From positions 1-11,683 of the forward strand of contig DATGLL010000149.1 of NCBI GenBank assembly GCA_035294145.1: a DNA stretch of 11,683 bases, in the 5' to 3' direction. Within the stretch, counting starts at the first letter, position 1, and every line of letters starts with the position of its first letter. Under the pieces are notes generated by a model that saw nothing but the letters and a program-made list of their open reading frames with translations, was not told where the DNA came from and made no database searches. This DNA is from CADDZO01 sp035294145. GTDB taxonomy: Bacteria; Chloroflexota; Dormibacteria; Dormibacterales; Dormibacteraceae. Both the position numbers and the translations under genes were made by a program. Shown one piece after another: positions 1-6,079 of the stretch.

Positions 1-96
1 TCGCCGGGCCGGGACGGGGAGCTTGCCCGACTGGAACCAGCGGGAGGCGGTCACGGGGTGGATGCCTTGCTCGCGCGCCCACTGCTTCAAGTTCAT
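1..96 (-). CDS. tnpA: IS607-family serine recombinase TnpA, N-terminus only (partial)
   Basis: Reading leftward from an ATG at 94-96 gives 32 codons that stay open to the window edge, beginning MNLKQWAREQGIHPVTASRW. This is the N-terminal MerR-like helix-turn-helix of IS607 TnpA, with the typical pattern LKQWA...GI...TA.RW...G.LPVPARR. In the family this domain binds the element ends, and the following serine-recombinase domain breaks and rejoins DNA. The catalytic domain is outside the window, so whether this copy is intact is unknown; the visible part has no stop or frameshift. The start is well supported because it is the canonical MNLKQWA and there is no comparable in-frame start upstream. 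Confidence 0.75.
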   Translation of the reverse strand, partial: MNLKQWAREQGIHPVTASRWFQSGKLPVPARR

Positions 97-140
97 GGAA
101 GTGGATTGTAGTGTATGGGCGCGTCAGCTGTTGTTAACCC
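1..140 (-). mobile_element. IS607-type element, upstream end (cut by window edge)
   Basis: This is the end of an IS607-family element that lies upstream of its recombinase gene; the rest is beyond the left edge. It is recognised because the segment recurs in the same orientation at 8579-8718, and because the minus strand encodes the start of an IS607 resolvase. Over the first 96 bases I count 84 matches between copies; the next 44 align with one or two single-base gaps. Similarity stops near the GTTAACCC (here) / GTTACCC (second copy) sequence, which I take as the element boundary. IS607 elements have no terminal inverted repeats, so the end is set only by where the copies diverge. The exact boundary could be off by several bases. 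Confidence 0.7.
1..140. repeat. Direct repeat, copy 1 (partner 8579-8718)
   Basis: An imperfect direct repeat of about 140 bases with 8579-8718, in the same orientation. It covers the 5' part of the IS607 recombinase gene and its upstream end. Offsets are constant for the first 96 bases (position n pairs with n+8578), then shift by one base. The two copies bracket the PadR-to-TetR gene group. Confidence 0.85.
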
Positions 141-457
141 CTGTGACGACCTCCGCACGAGCGCCGAGGTGCCCTGGGAGCCCGGATGCCTCCCCACACC
201 GCTGGTGCGGTTCCGGCTGGGAGCTTGAGGCGAGGTGGAAGCCGGCACCAGCGCCCAGTCTGACCATCCCACAAGGGATCGTCAACGCGCTCGGCCTTGG
301 GGCCGACGGGGGGCCTGAGGTGGGCAGCAGCCGGCCCTTCGGCCGGCTTGGGCGCATGGGGGCGATCGGACGGGGAGGGGCGAAGTTCCGCAGAATCCAT
401 AGCCGGGGCCAGCCCGAGCCCCCATCGTTTGACCACGTCCAGGCAGGAGCGTAGCCG
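141..457. other. Intergenic region between IS607 end and padR-like gene
   Basis: About 317 bases with no supported gene. Open frames cross it on both strands, but they have the arginine/proline/glycine-rich composition of shadow frames in GC-rich DNA. A perfect 8-bp hairpin (AGCCGGCC, loop CTTC, GGCCGGCT) lies at 329-348 with no T-run after it, so it does not look like a standard terminator. A ribosome-binding site for the next gene is at 444-449. I see no clear -35/-10 pair and no ATGT-N8-ACAT dyad here. Confidence 0.5.
444..449 (+). promoter_or_regulatory. Ribosome-binding site deciding the TTG start of the padR-like gene
   Basis: CAGGAG ends 8 bases before the TTG at 458. The next in-frame starts (TTG at 476, ATG at 479) would cut off the conserved MSLRHAL residues, so the TTG at 458 is preferred. 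Confidence 0.6.
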
Positions 458-1102
458 TTGTCGTTACGACACGCGTTGATGGCGTTGCTCGAGACCCGGC
501 CCATGACCGGGTACGAACTCGCCAAGCAGTTCGACGTCTCTGCGATCTACGTCTGGCATGCGCAGCACCCCCAGATCTACACCGAGCTGCGCCGGCTCGA
601 GCGCGAGGGGTTGGTGGCGGTGGTCGCGGCGCCGCGCGGCAGGCGCTCCACCAAGCGGACCTACTACCTCACCCCGCGGGGCTGCGACGAGCTGGCCCGT
701 TGGGTCGAGACCGTGCAGCTGCCGGCGCGCGAGCGCGACGAGACCTACCTGAAGGCGACCTACTTCGAGTTCGGCTCGTTGGACGGTGCCCGTCGGCAGT
801 TCCGGGCTCACCTCGAGCACTTCCAGCTCCTCGAGCGGCAGTGGCAGGCCCATGCGGACCAGCTCCGGCGTCGAGAGACCGAGCTGATCCGGCGACGGCT
901 GAGCCGGGCGCCGAGCGCGGCACACGAGGCGATCGTCGCCTTCAAGGTGCACGTCTACGAAGGGCTGGTCGAACGTGCCCGCACCGAGGTCGAGTGGGCG
1001 AGGCGGGGCCTCAAGCTGGTCGATCGGCTGGAGCGGGGGAGCGGGGTCGCTGCCGACGAGCCGCTTGCCCGTCCCCGGCCCACCCGGCCCGATTCCCGGT
1101 AG
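458..1102 (+). CDS. PadR-family transcriptional regulator
   Basis: A 214-residue DNA-binding regulator, probably a dimeric ligand-responsive repressor. The N-terminus (residues 1-85) is a PadR winged helix: MSLRHALMALL, then MTGYELAKQFD (16-26), the recognition-helix stretch IYTELRRLEREGLV (40-53), and a basic wing ending in YYLTPRG (69-75). Residues about 95-185 form the long charged helical region expected for the PadR C-terminal dimerisation domain (Vir_act_alpha_C type); the last 25 residues are low-complexity. I accept the TTG start because CAGGAG lies 8 bases upstream and MSLRHALMALL is the family's usual beginning. PadR proteins classically answer to phenolic acids and bind ATGT-N8-ACAT dyads. 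One such dyad and one near-match lie in this window, at 5707-5722 and 1837-1852. The ligand is not identifiable from sequence. Confidence 0.92.
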   Translation: MSLRHALMALLETRPMTGYELAKQFDVSAIYVWHAQHPQIYTELRRLEREGLVAVVAAPRGRRSTKRTYYLTPRGCDELARWVETVQLPARERDETYLKATYFEFGSLDGARRQFRAHLEHFQLLERQWQAHADQLRRRETELIRRRLSRAPSAAHEAIVAFKVHVYEGLVERARTEVEWARRGLKLVDRLERGSGVAADEPLARPRPTRPDSR

Positions 1103-1830
1103 CCGCGCCGCCGCTGCGGGTCAGAGGGCCGACACGCCTGTCGTGCGCTGGCCGGATGCCAGCTCGAGGCTGACCTGAGCGTGGTCGCCATCAGCCCGGG
1201 CCCGCTCAAGCTCCTGCGTCCCGGCTCGGCCGGCACCGGGGACGGTCACCCCCCGGACCGGGCTACCCGGCGTTGGCGCCGTCCGCCCGTCTCGCGCTGT
1301 CGCCTCCAGGGCGTGCCCGCCCGCCCCCCGCCGTGCCTCGACCTCCCTCGGCCCATCGCCCGAGGCCGCGACCACCCCCACGCCCGCCATCTCCCTGAGC
1401 GCGCCCAGCTCCACGTCACCCAGCGTTGCCGGCAGGGCAGTGAGACCGACGGCTCGGCGTGTCCCGGGCCGATCGCCTCCCCGGGCTGGGCGGTGGCGCC
1501 CGCATCGTCTCCGGTGACGGTCATGGCGGGAGGCGCCCTCCCCACGGGCTGGTCTCATGCCCCTGTCGCGCCCGGGGCTCTGGCTCCGGGCGAGCCGGGC
1601 CGGGGCCGCAGGCCTTGCCGGGCTCGTGCGCTACCAGTGGCTCGGGCCCAGCGTGAGCCGAAGCGCGAGCCCCCGGCCTCGCTCGGACGTGCACGCGCGG
1701 CCGCGGTCGCACCTTCGCCCACGAGCAGTCCCTCGGGCCTGTCGGTGGCTGGTCGACCGCTGCCCCAGCCCTGGCCACCACGAGGCTCGCTTCCCTGTCT
1801 CCTCTCCCGGCCTTGGTCCTGCCTCGACCG
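1103..1830. other. Long GC-rich region without a supported gene
   Basis: About 730 bases between the padR-like gene and the MetE-like promoter. Long frames are open on both strands (1181-1945 plus; 1121-1558 minus), but their predicted proteins are proline/arginine/alanine-rich, lack recognisable domains and have no convincing ribosome-binding sites, so I do not call them. Just before the stop at 1121-1123, the minus-strand frame contains HAQVSLELASGQR. This vaguely resembles the core of a TOBE/molybdate-binding domain and might be a decayed gene remnant. I see no clear terminator for the upstream gene. The base composition resembles that of the neighbouring genes. Confidence 0.4.
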
Positions 1831-1859
1831 TTGCATATGTTCGTTGATACGTATAGGCT
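1831..1859 (+). promoter_or_regulatory. Candidate promoter of the metE-like/MFS unit
   Basis: TTGCAT (1831-1836) and TAGGCT (1854-1859) are spaced by 17 bases, consistent with a housekeeping-sigma promoter of high-GC bacteria. The patch is clearly AT-richer than its surroundings. The -10 box lies 66 bases before the TTG start at 1926. The dyad at 1834-1854 fills the -35 end and the spacer, a position where a bound repressor would block RNA polymerase. Inferred from pattern only. Confidence 0.45.
1834..1854. promoter_or_regulatory. Candidate PadR-type operator, upstream of metE-like gene
   Basis: ATGT (1837-1840), 8 bases, ACGT (1849-1852): one mismatch from the PadR consensus ATGT-N8-ACAT. 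The dyad extends to ATATGT / ACGTAT (5 of 6 paired). Read on the minus strand it shares 14 of 20 positions with the site at 5704-5723, including the full CATATG end. It lies inside the candidate promoter of the downstream unit. The link to the PadR protein encoded at 458-1102 is inference. Confidence 0.5.
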
Positions 1860-1925
1860 TACACCATGCTCGCCCCCAGGGCGTGAGGCATCGGACCTTG
1901 GAGGAGAGGAGGAAAGGGGAGGCGG

Positions 1926-3053
1926 TTGGCAGCGCCTTCGGCTAGAGACCGCAAGGGGCCCTTCCGGGCCGAGCACGTCGGGAGCCTGCTGCGCAGTGAG
2001 CGGCTGCTGGCCGCCCGCGAGCGCGCGTTCCGCGGCGAGCTCACCGCCGCCGCGTTGCGCGCGGTCGAGGATCAGGAGATCTGCCGGGTCATCGACCGAC
2101 AGGAGGCGATCGGGCTCCAGGTCGTCACCGATGGGGAGTTCCGTCGCACCCAGTGGCACTTCGATTTCTTCGTCGGCCTGGAGGGGGTCGAGTTCCCGAG
2201 CGTCGGCCGCTCGTACGTGCCGGCGGTCTCCGGCACTCGGGTCGTCCCCACCAGGGAGCGGCCGGTAGTGGTTGGCCGGGTCGGCTTCTCCGGTCATCCG
2301 ATGGTGGAGCACTTCACCTTCCTTCGCCAGCACACGACCGTCACGCCCAAGATCTCGATCCCGGCCCCGAGCGTCCTGCACTTCCGCAACGGGCGGGTGG
2401 CCGTGCCCGAGGACGTCTACCCCGACCTGGATGAGTTCTTCGAGGACCTCGGGCACGCGTACGGGCAGATGGTGCGAGCGCTCGCCGATGCCGGCTGTCA
2501 TTACCTTCAGCTCGACGAGACCAGCCTCGCCTACCTGTGCGATCCGGAGCAGCGGCGGCTGCTCCTCGATCGAGGCGACGATCCCGACGATCTTGTGGGG
2601 AAGTACGTCCGGGCCGTCAACCTGGCGGTCGCTGAGGCGCCCGATGACATGACCGTCGCCATGCACCTATGCCGGGGCAACAACCGCTCCAACTGGCATG
2701 CCAGCGGTGGCTACGAGCCCATCGCCGAGGTGGCCTTCAACCAGATCGACGTGGACGGGTATCTCCTGGAGTACGACAGCGATCGGGCCGGTGGCTTCGA
2801 GCCCTTGCGCCACCTTCCGTCGGGCAAGCGCGCGGTGCTCGGCCTGCTCACCTCCAAGTTCGGGGCACTGGAGGACCGGGACGAGATCTTGAGGCGTATC
2901 GAGGCTGCCTCACGCTACGTGGACGTCGAGCAGCTGGGCCTGAGCCCCCAGTGCGGCTTCGCCAGCATCGACAAGGGCAACCTGCTCACCGAGGCTGAGC
3001 AGTGGAGGAAGCTCGAGCTCGTGGTCGAGGTCGCCGAGGAGGTGTGGGGTTGA
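1926..3053 (+). CDS. Single-domain cobalamin-independent methionine synthase-like (MetE C-terminal/COG0620) protein
   Basis: A 375-residue cytosolic zinc methyltransferase-fold protein, matching only the catalytic half of MetE (full MetE is about 750 residues). The zinc-site pattern is complete: H247 and C249 in AMHLCRGN, E282 in LLEYDS, C343 in SPQCGF. Other family marks are EHVGSLLR (16-23), VVTDGEFRR (66-74), LQLDETSLAY (194-203) and GLLTSKFGALEDRDEIL (306-322). Relatives include core methionine synthases using corrinoid-protein methyl donors and the epoxyalkane:coenzyme M transferases, so thiol alkylation is the likely chemistry but the substrates are open. The TTG start follows a purine-rich stretch with GGGGAGG and puts the conserved GPFRAEHVGSLLR near the N-terminus. 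It is followed after 103 bases by an aromatic-acid-type transporter on the same strand, which argues for a catabolic role rather than housekeeping methionine synthesis. Confidence 0.85.
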   Translation: MAAPSARDRKGPFRAEHVGSLLRSERLLAARERAFRGELTAAALRAVEDQEICRVIDRQEAIGLQVVTDGEFRRTQWHFDFFVGLEGVEFPSVGRSYVPAVSGTRVVPTRERPVVVGRVGFSGHPMVEHFTFLRQHTTVTPKISIPAPSVLHFRNGRVAVPEDVYPDLDEFFEDLGHAYGQMVRALADAGCHYLQLDETSLAYLCDPEQRRLLLDRGDDPDDLVGKYVRAVNLAVAEAPDDMTVAMHLCRGNNRSNWHASGGYEPIAEVAFNQIDVDGYLLEYDSDRAGGFEPLRHLPSGKRAVLGLLTSKFGALEDRDEILRRIEAASRYVDVEQLGLSPQCGFASIDKGNLLTEAEQWRKLELVVEVAEEVWG

Positions 3054-3143
3054 CAGCAGAGCGCGGGGTGCCTCGGTGGGGCGGCGGCGATGCCCGCCGG
3101 CGTCGCCGATCGCGAGGCAGCCCCTCGACCGTGAGCCCGTCGT

Positions 3144-3150
3144 GGAGGAG
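3144..3150 (+). promoter_or_regulatory. Strong ribosome-binding site of the MFS gene
   Basis: GGAGGAG sits 6 bases before the ATG at 3157, fixing that start. The 103-base gap from the MetE-like gene (3054-3156) shows no clear promoter or terminator, so the two genes are probably cotranscribed. Confidence 0.7.
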
Positions 3151-3156
3151 TGACCC

Positions 3157-4503
3157 ATGGCCGCAACGCCGTCGACCGTCGCCGAGCTGATCGAGAGCCG
3201 TCCCATCGGCAGGCTGCAGGTCCAGCTGATCGTCCTGTGCGGCCTCGCCGTCCTGCTCGACGGGGCCGACACCATCGCCATTGGGTTGGTCGGGCCGGGC
3301 ATGGCCCACACCGTGGGCATCCCGATCGCGGCCTTGGGATCGGTGTTCTCGGCCGGCCAGTTCGGCTTCATGTTCGGTGCCCTGATCTTCGGCCCGTTCG
3401 GGGACCGGCTCGGCCGCAAGCCGGTGCTGGTGAGCGCGGTCGCGACCTTCGGGCTGGCCACCATCCTGACCACCGCCGCCCGGGCGGTGTCGGTGCTGGT
3501 CGCCCTGCGGTTCCTGACCGGGTTGGGGTTGGGAGCGGCCGCTCCGGTCGCGCTGGCCCTGGTCGCCGAGTACATGCCGGCCCGGGTGCGAGCGACGACG
3601 GTTGCGCTCTCCTGGGCGACGTTCCCGGCCGGTGGGGTGGTCATCGGCCTGGCCAGTGCCGTGCTCCTCGCGCACGGCTGGCAGCTCCTCTTCCTGCTCA
3701 TGGGAGGTGCCAGCGCGGTCGTGGCGTTGCTTCTCCTGGTCGCCGTCCCTGAGTCCTTGAGCTTCCTGGTCGCGACGCGCGCGGAGCCGCGCCGGGTGGC
3801 GAGGATCTTGAGCCGGCTGGGCCTCGCGGGGGCGGCGGCGCCGCAGCTCGTCGCGACAGAGCTGAAGGTGACACGGGTCCCGGTGAGGGAGCTGTTCACC
3901 GAGGGCCGGGCCTTGCGCACGTTGCTGCTGTGGGGGGCCTTCTTTGGGAGCTATCTACCTCTGGTCTTCGTGACCAACTGGTCGCCCACGATCCTGCACC
4001 AGCATGGGCTCTCTCCCGCCCAGATCGGGCTTGCCATCACCCTCAACAGCCTGGGCAGCGCGGTCGGGTCGGGGACGATCGGGCAGGCCATGGACCGGCT
4101 GGGGTCGTACGTCACGGTCCTCGTGGCCTTGTGCTGCGCGGTGGCGAGCCTGGTCGGGCTGGGCCTCGCCGTGGCCGGGTTCGCCGGGGCCACGATCGCC
4201 ATCACCGCGGCAGGCATGTTCGCCGGTGCCGGGCAGACGGGGATCATCACCCTGGGCTCGTTGCTCCATCCCACGCCCATCCGCTCCACGGCGGTGGGCT
4301 GGGCGATGGCGGTGGGAAGGCTTGGGGCGGCCGTCGGCCCGTTGCTGGGCGGGGTCATGATCGGCGCCGCCTGGGGCCCGGTCCAGGTGTACGGGGCCGT
4401 CGCCGCCTTCCCCGCCGCTGCCTTCGTCTTCCTGGCCCTGATCCGTGCCTTCACCCAGGCGGGGCTGCCTCGAGAGGTCCCGGTGACCGAGCTGGCCCAC
4501 TGA
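3157..4503 (+). CDS. MFS transporter, aromatic acid:H+ symporter (AAHS) type
   Basis: A 448-residue integral membrane transporter with about 12 hydrophobic segments in two halves and a central hydrophilic loop near residues 200-250. Diagnostic marks are DGAD in the first membrane segment (35-38; the DGxD motif of the AAHS group, as in PcaK-type 4-hydroxybenzoate/protocatechuate carriers), the signature loop GPFGDRLGRKPV between segments 2 and 3 (79-90), and PESLSFL after segment 6. The likely role is proton-coupled uptake of an aromatic or similar carboxylic acid. The exact substrate cannot be read from sequence; sugar or drug transport is less likely given the DGxD motif. The length is normal for the family. 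It is second in a unit with the MetE-like gene and converges on the decarboxylase-like gene. Confidence 0.88.
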   Translation: MAATPSTVAELIESRPIGRLQVQLIVLCGLAVLLDGADTIAIGLVGPGMAHTVGIPIAALGSVFSAGQFGFMFGALIFGPFGDRLGRKPVLVSAVATFGLATILTTAARAVSVLVALRFLTGLGLGAAAPVALALVAEYMPARVRATTVALSWATFPAGGVVIGLASAVLLAHGWQLLFLLMGGASAVVALLLLVAVPESLSFLVATRAEPRRVARILSRLGLAGAAAPQLVATELKVTRVPVRELFTEGRALRTLLLWGAFFGSYLPLVFVTNWSPTILHQHGLSPAQIGLAITLNSLGSAVGSGTIGQAMDRLGSYVTVLVALCCAVASLVGLGLAVAGFAGATIAITAAGMFAGAGQTGIITLGSLLHPTPIRSTAVGWAMAVGRLGAAVGPLLGGVMIGAAWGPVQVYGAVAAFPAAAFVFLALIRAFTQAGLPREVPVTELAH

Positions 4504-4574
4504 GCTGCCCGCCCCGCTGGCGTGGCGCCGGGGGCTGGCCCAGGGGCGTCGATGGCGGATGGGGCCTCTCGGCC

Positions 4575-4634
4575 GGGGCTCGGTGCCGCCGCCGCTCGAG
4601 GATGGGAGGGTTGCTGCCGCCGAGGCCGAGCCCC
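4575..4634. terminator. Candidate structured region between convergent genes
   Basis: Arms GGGGCTCGG (4575-4583) and CCGAGCCCC (4626-4634) are perfect complements and could fold with a long loop. A smaller hairpin, CCGCT-CAGG-AGCGG, follows at 4652-4663 (palindromic core 4651-4664). No T-run follows either, so this would be an atypical, GC-rich terminator serving one or both convergent genes. Confidence 0.3.
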
Positions 4635-4689
4635 TTGAAGACGGGCGCGACCGCTCAGGAGCGGCACCCTCCCTGCCTGTGCCCGTCGC

Positions 4690-4703
4690 GAGCGTCGACG
4701 CTC
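4690..4703. terminator. 14-bp perfect palindrome overlapping the decarboxylase stop codon
   Basis: GAGCGTCGACGCTC is a perfect palindrome whose last two bases are part of the minus-strand stop codon at 4702-4704. It may be part of a bidirectional termination region or a protein-binding site. There is no U-tract on either side. Confidence 0.3.
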
Positions 4704-5706
4704 AGATCACGTATGCGTCCAGGGTCTCGGGTGCGAACAGCTCGGCAGGGGTGAGCTGCCTCCTGGCTAGGCCTTGCTCAAAGGCGTAGCGGAGGAAGGT
4801 GGCGAGCGTGGTCTGGTTGCGCGCCAGGCCGTACGGCCAGTAATCCTCGCCCATGAGCGCTTGGGCGCGCTCGACCTCCTCGTACAGCCAGGGCAGCATG
4901 TATCGCGACGCCGCCATCTCCCGGAGCCGCTCCATGGTGCTGTCCTTGGCCCGAAGGAAGGCCTTGTACATCGACTGGGCGAGCCACGGCCGCCGCTCGT
5001 AGAGATCTCGCCGCAGCACCACCGTGTGCATGATGGGGAAGATCCCGGTCTGGGCGAAGTACCGCTCCTCCTCCCGGCGGGGATCGGGGAACAGTCGGCG
5101 CACCTCGGGGCGTCGCTCTGCGAACGGTCGTGGGACCCGGGGGCTGTACAGGGCGTCGATCTCTCCGCTGACCAGCATCTCGGCGAGGGTGCGGTCGGGG
5201 GGGATGGGCTCGACCTCGATCTCGGGCGGCAGCTCCAACGGCACCTTCTCGGTGCGGCCGGGCTCGTGCAGGCCGCCGGTGCGGTACCGCACGGAGGGGA
5301 CCGGCACGCCGTAGTGGTCGGAGAGGATGCCGCGAATCCACACCCCGGCCGTCAGCTGGTACTCGGGCACCCCGACGACCTTGCCGATCAGGTCGGAGGG
5401 TCGCTCGATGCCGCTGGCGGCGTTGACGTAGATGCCGTTGTGCCGGAAAGAACGCGACGGGAAGACGGGGATGGCGATGAAGTTGCCCATGCTCGTGAGG
5501 TCGACCACGTACGACGACAGGGACATCTCGGCGACGTCGAACTCCCGATACCGCAGCATGCGGAAGAACGTCTCCTCGATGGGGAGCGACAGGTAGGTCA
5601 GCTCCACTCCCTCCGGCTGAACGCTGCCGTCTGCCAGGGGTTGGGTGCGGTCGTAGTCCCAGCAGGCGAGGGTGACGCTGACCCTACCGCTCATCGAGGG
5701 TCCCAT
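4702..5706 (-). CDS. 4,5-dihydroxyphthalate decarboxylase-like protein (Pht5 family, periplasmic-binding-protein fold)
   Basis: A 334-residue protein (330 from the inner ATG at 5694). It resembles proteins annotated as 4,5-dihydroxyphthalate decarboxylase, which convert the diol to protocatechuate and share a fold with NMT1/THI5-like substrate-binding proteins. Marks include the N-terminal strand VTLACWDYDRTQPL (11-24), EMSLSSYVV (60-68), IPVFPSRSFRHNGIYV (79-94), GVPEYQLTAGVWIRGIL (112-128) and a C-terminal helical part with YGLARNQTTLATFLRYA. There is no signal peptide or lipobox, favouring a cytosolic enzyme over an ABC transporter binding protein. The operator-like dyad overlaps the ATG at 5704-5706, so the ATG at 5694 (MSGRVSVTL) may be the true start; neither has a good ribosome-binding site. 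Many family members are uncharacterised, so the substrate may not be a phthalate. Confidence 0.75.
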   Translation of the reverse strand: MGPSMSGRVSVTLACWDYDRTQPLADGSVQPEGVELTYLSLPIEETFFRMLRYREFDVAEMSLSSYVVDLTSMGNFIAIPVFPSRSFRHNGIYVNAASGIERPSDLIGKVVGVPEYQLTAGVWIRGILSDHYGVPVPSVRYRTGGLHEPGRTEKVPLELPPEIEVEPIPPDRTLAEMLVSGEIDALYSPRVPRPFAERRPEVRRLFPDPRREEERYFAQTGIFPIMHTVVLRRDLYERRPWLAQSMYKAFLRAKDSTMERLREMAASRYMLPWLYEEVERAQALMGEDYWPYGLARNQTTLATFLRYAFEQGLARRQLTPAELFAPETLDAYVI

Positions 5707-5724
5707 ATGTACAAAGAGACATAC
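5704..5724. promoter_or_regulatory. PadR-consensus operator at the 5' end of the decarboxylase-like gene
   Basis: ATGT (5707-5710), 8 bases, ACAT (5719-5722): an exact match to the published PadR-type consensus ATGT-N8-ACAT, extended to TATGT / ACATA. It shares a longer sequence with the site at 1834-1854; on the minus strand the common pattern is TAyGTmTCwwyGwACATATG. It overlaps the outer ATG of the gene, where bound protein would block initiation of transcription or elongation. Confidence 0.55.
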
Positions 5725-6079
5725 CGTGAGCTTAGCTGGCCGTTCGGCCCGGTCGCCGAGCAGCCGACCGGGGCCCGTCGTGCCCGGTCCGGAGGGGGCC
5801 GTGCAAGGCTGGGCTCCGGCCAGGCAGACCAGCTCGGTGCGGAGGGGGCGGTGACGGGGTTGTCGAGGCTGGGTGCGGCCCCCTGCACTTGACCCCCTCG
5901 CCTCCCGGGCATGGCCTCCTTCTCCCCTCGTCGCCGATGGAGGCGGTCGTCTGGGGCAGCGCCGCCGAGCGGGAGGGTGCCAGGCCCATTGGACCCTTGC
6001 CTGGAGGCGCCTGCGCTGGGACGAGCGCCTTCGGACGACGCCATCCGATGATCGCCCGCGTCGCCGCCGGGGACGATGC
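5725..6079. other. Intergenic region between two minus-strand genes
   Basis: About 355 bases with no supported gene. The frames crossing it continue as shadows of the neighbours and show no domain or ribosome-binding site. It should hold the promoter of the decarboxylase-like gene and the 3' end of the NmrA-like transcript. I see no clear -35/-10 pair and no hairpin with a T-run. Confidence 0.4.

Noticed and set aside
263..313. Plus-strand frame reading TIPQGIVNALGLGADGG, like an AbrB/SpoVT antitoxin core
   Set aside because: The match is a single short stretch inside a low-complexity frame with no suitable start, no toxin gene beside it and no second conserved strand. It could be a decayed fragment but is not strong enough to call.
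329..348. Perfect 8-bp hairpin as a terminator
   Set aside because: No T-run follows and no gene ends nearby on the plus strand; short GC-rich hairpins arise readily in this composition.
1181..1945. 254-codon plus-strand open frame
   Set aside because: Proline/arginine/alanine-rich shadow-like composition, no domain, no ribosome-binding site, and it runs over the promoter, operator and start of the MetE-like gene.
1521..2666. 381-codon minus-strand open frame
   Set aside because: It is the antisense shadow of the MetE-like gene, whose motifs are unambiguous on the plus strand.
4702..5706. ABC transporter substrate-binding protein
   Set aside because: The fold is similar, but there is no signal peptide or lipoprotein motif and no permease or ATPase gene nearby; the Pht5-like call fits better.
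4774..5892. 372-codon plus-strand open frame
   Set aside because: Antisense to the decarboxylase-like gene, which has clear family motifs; the antisense protein has none.
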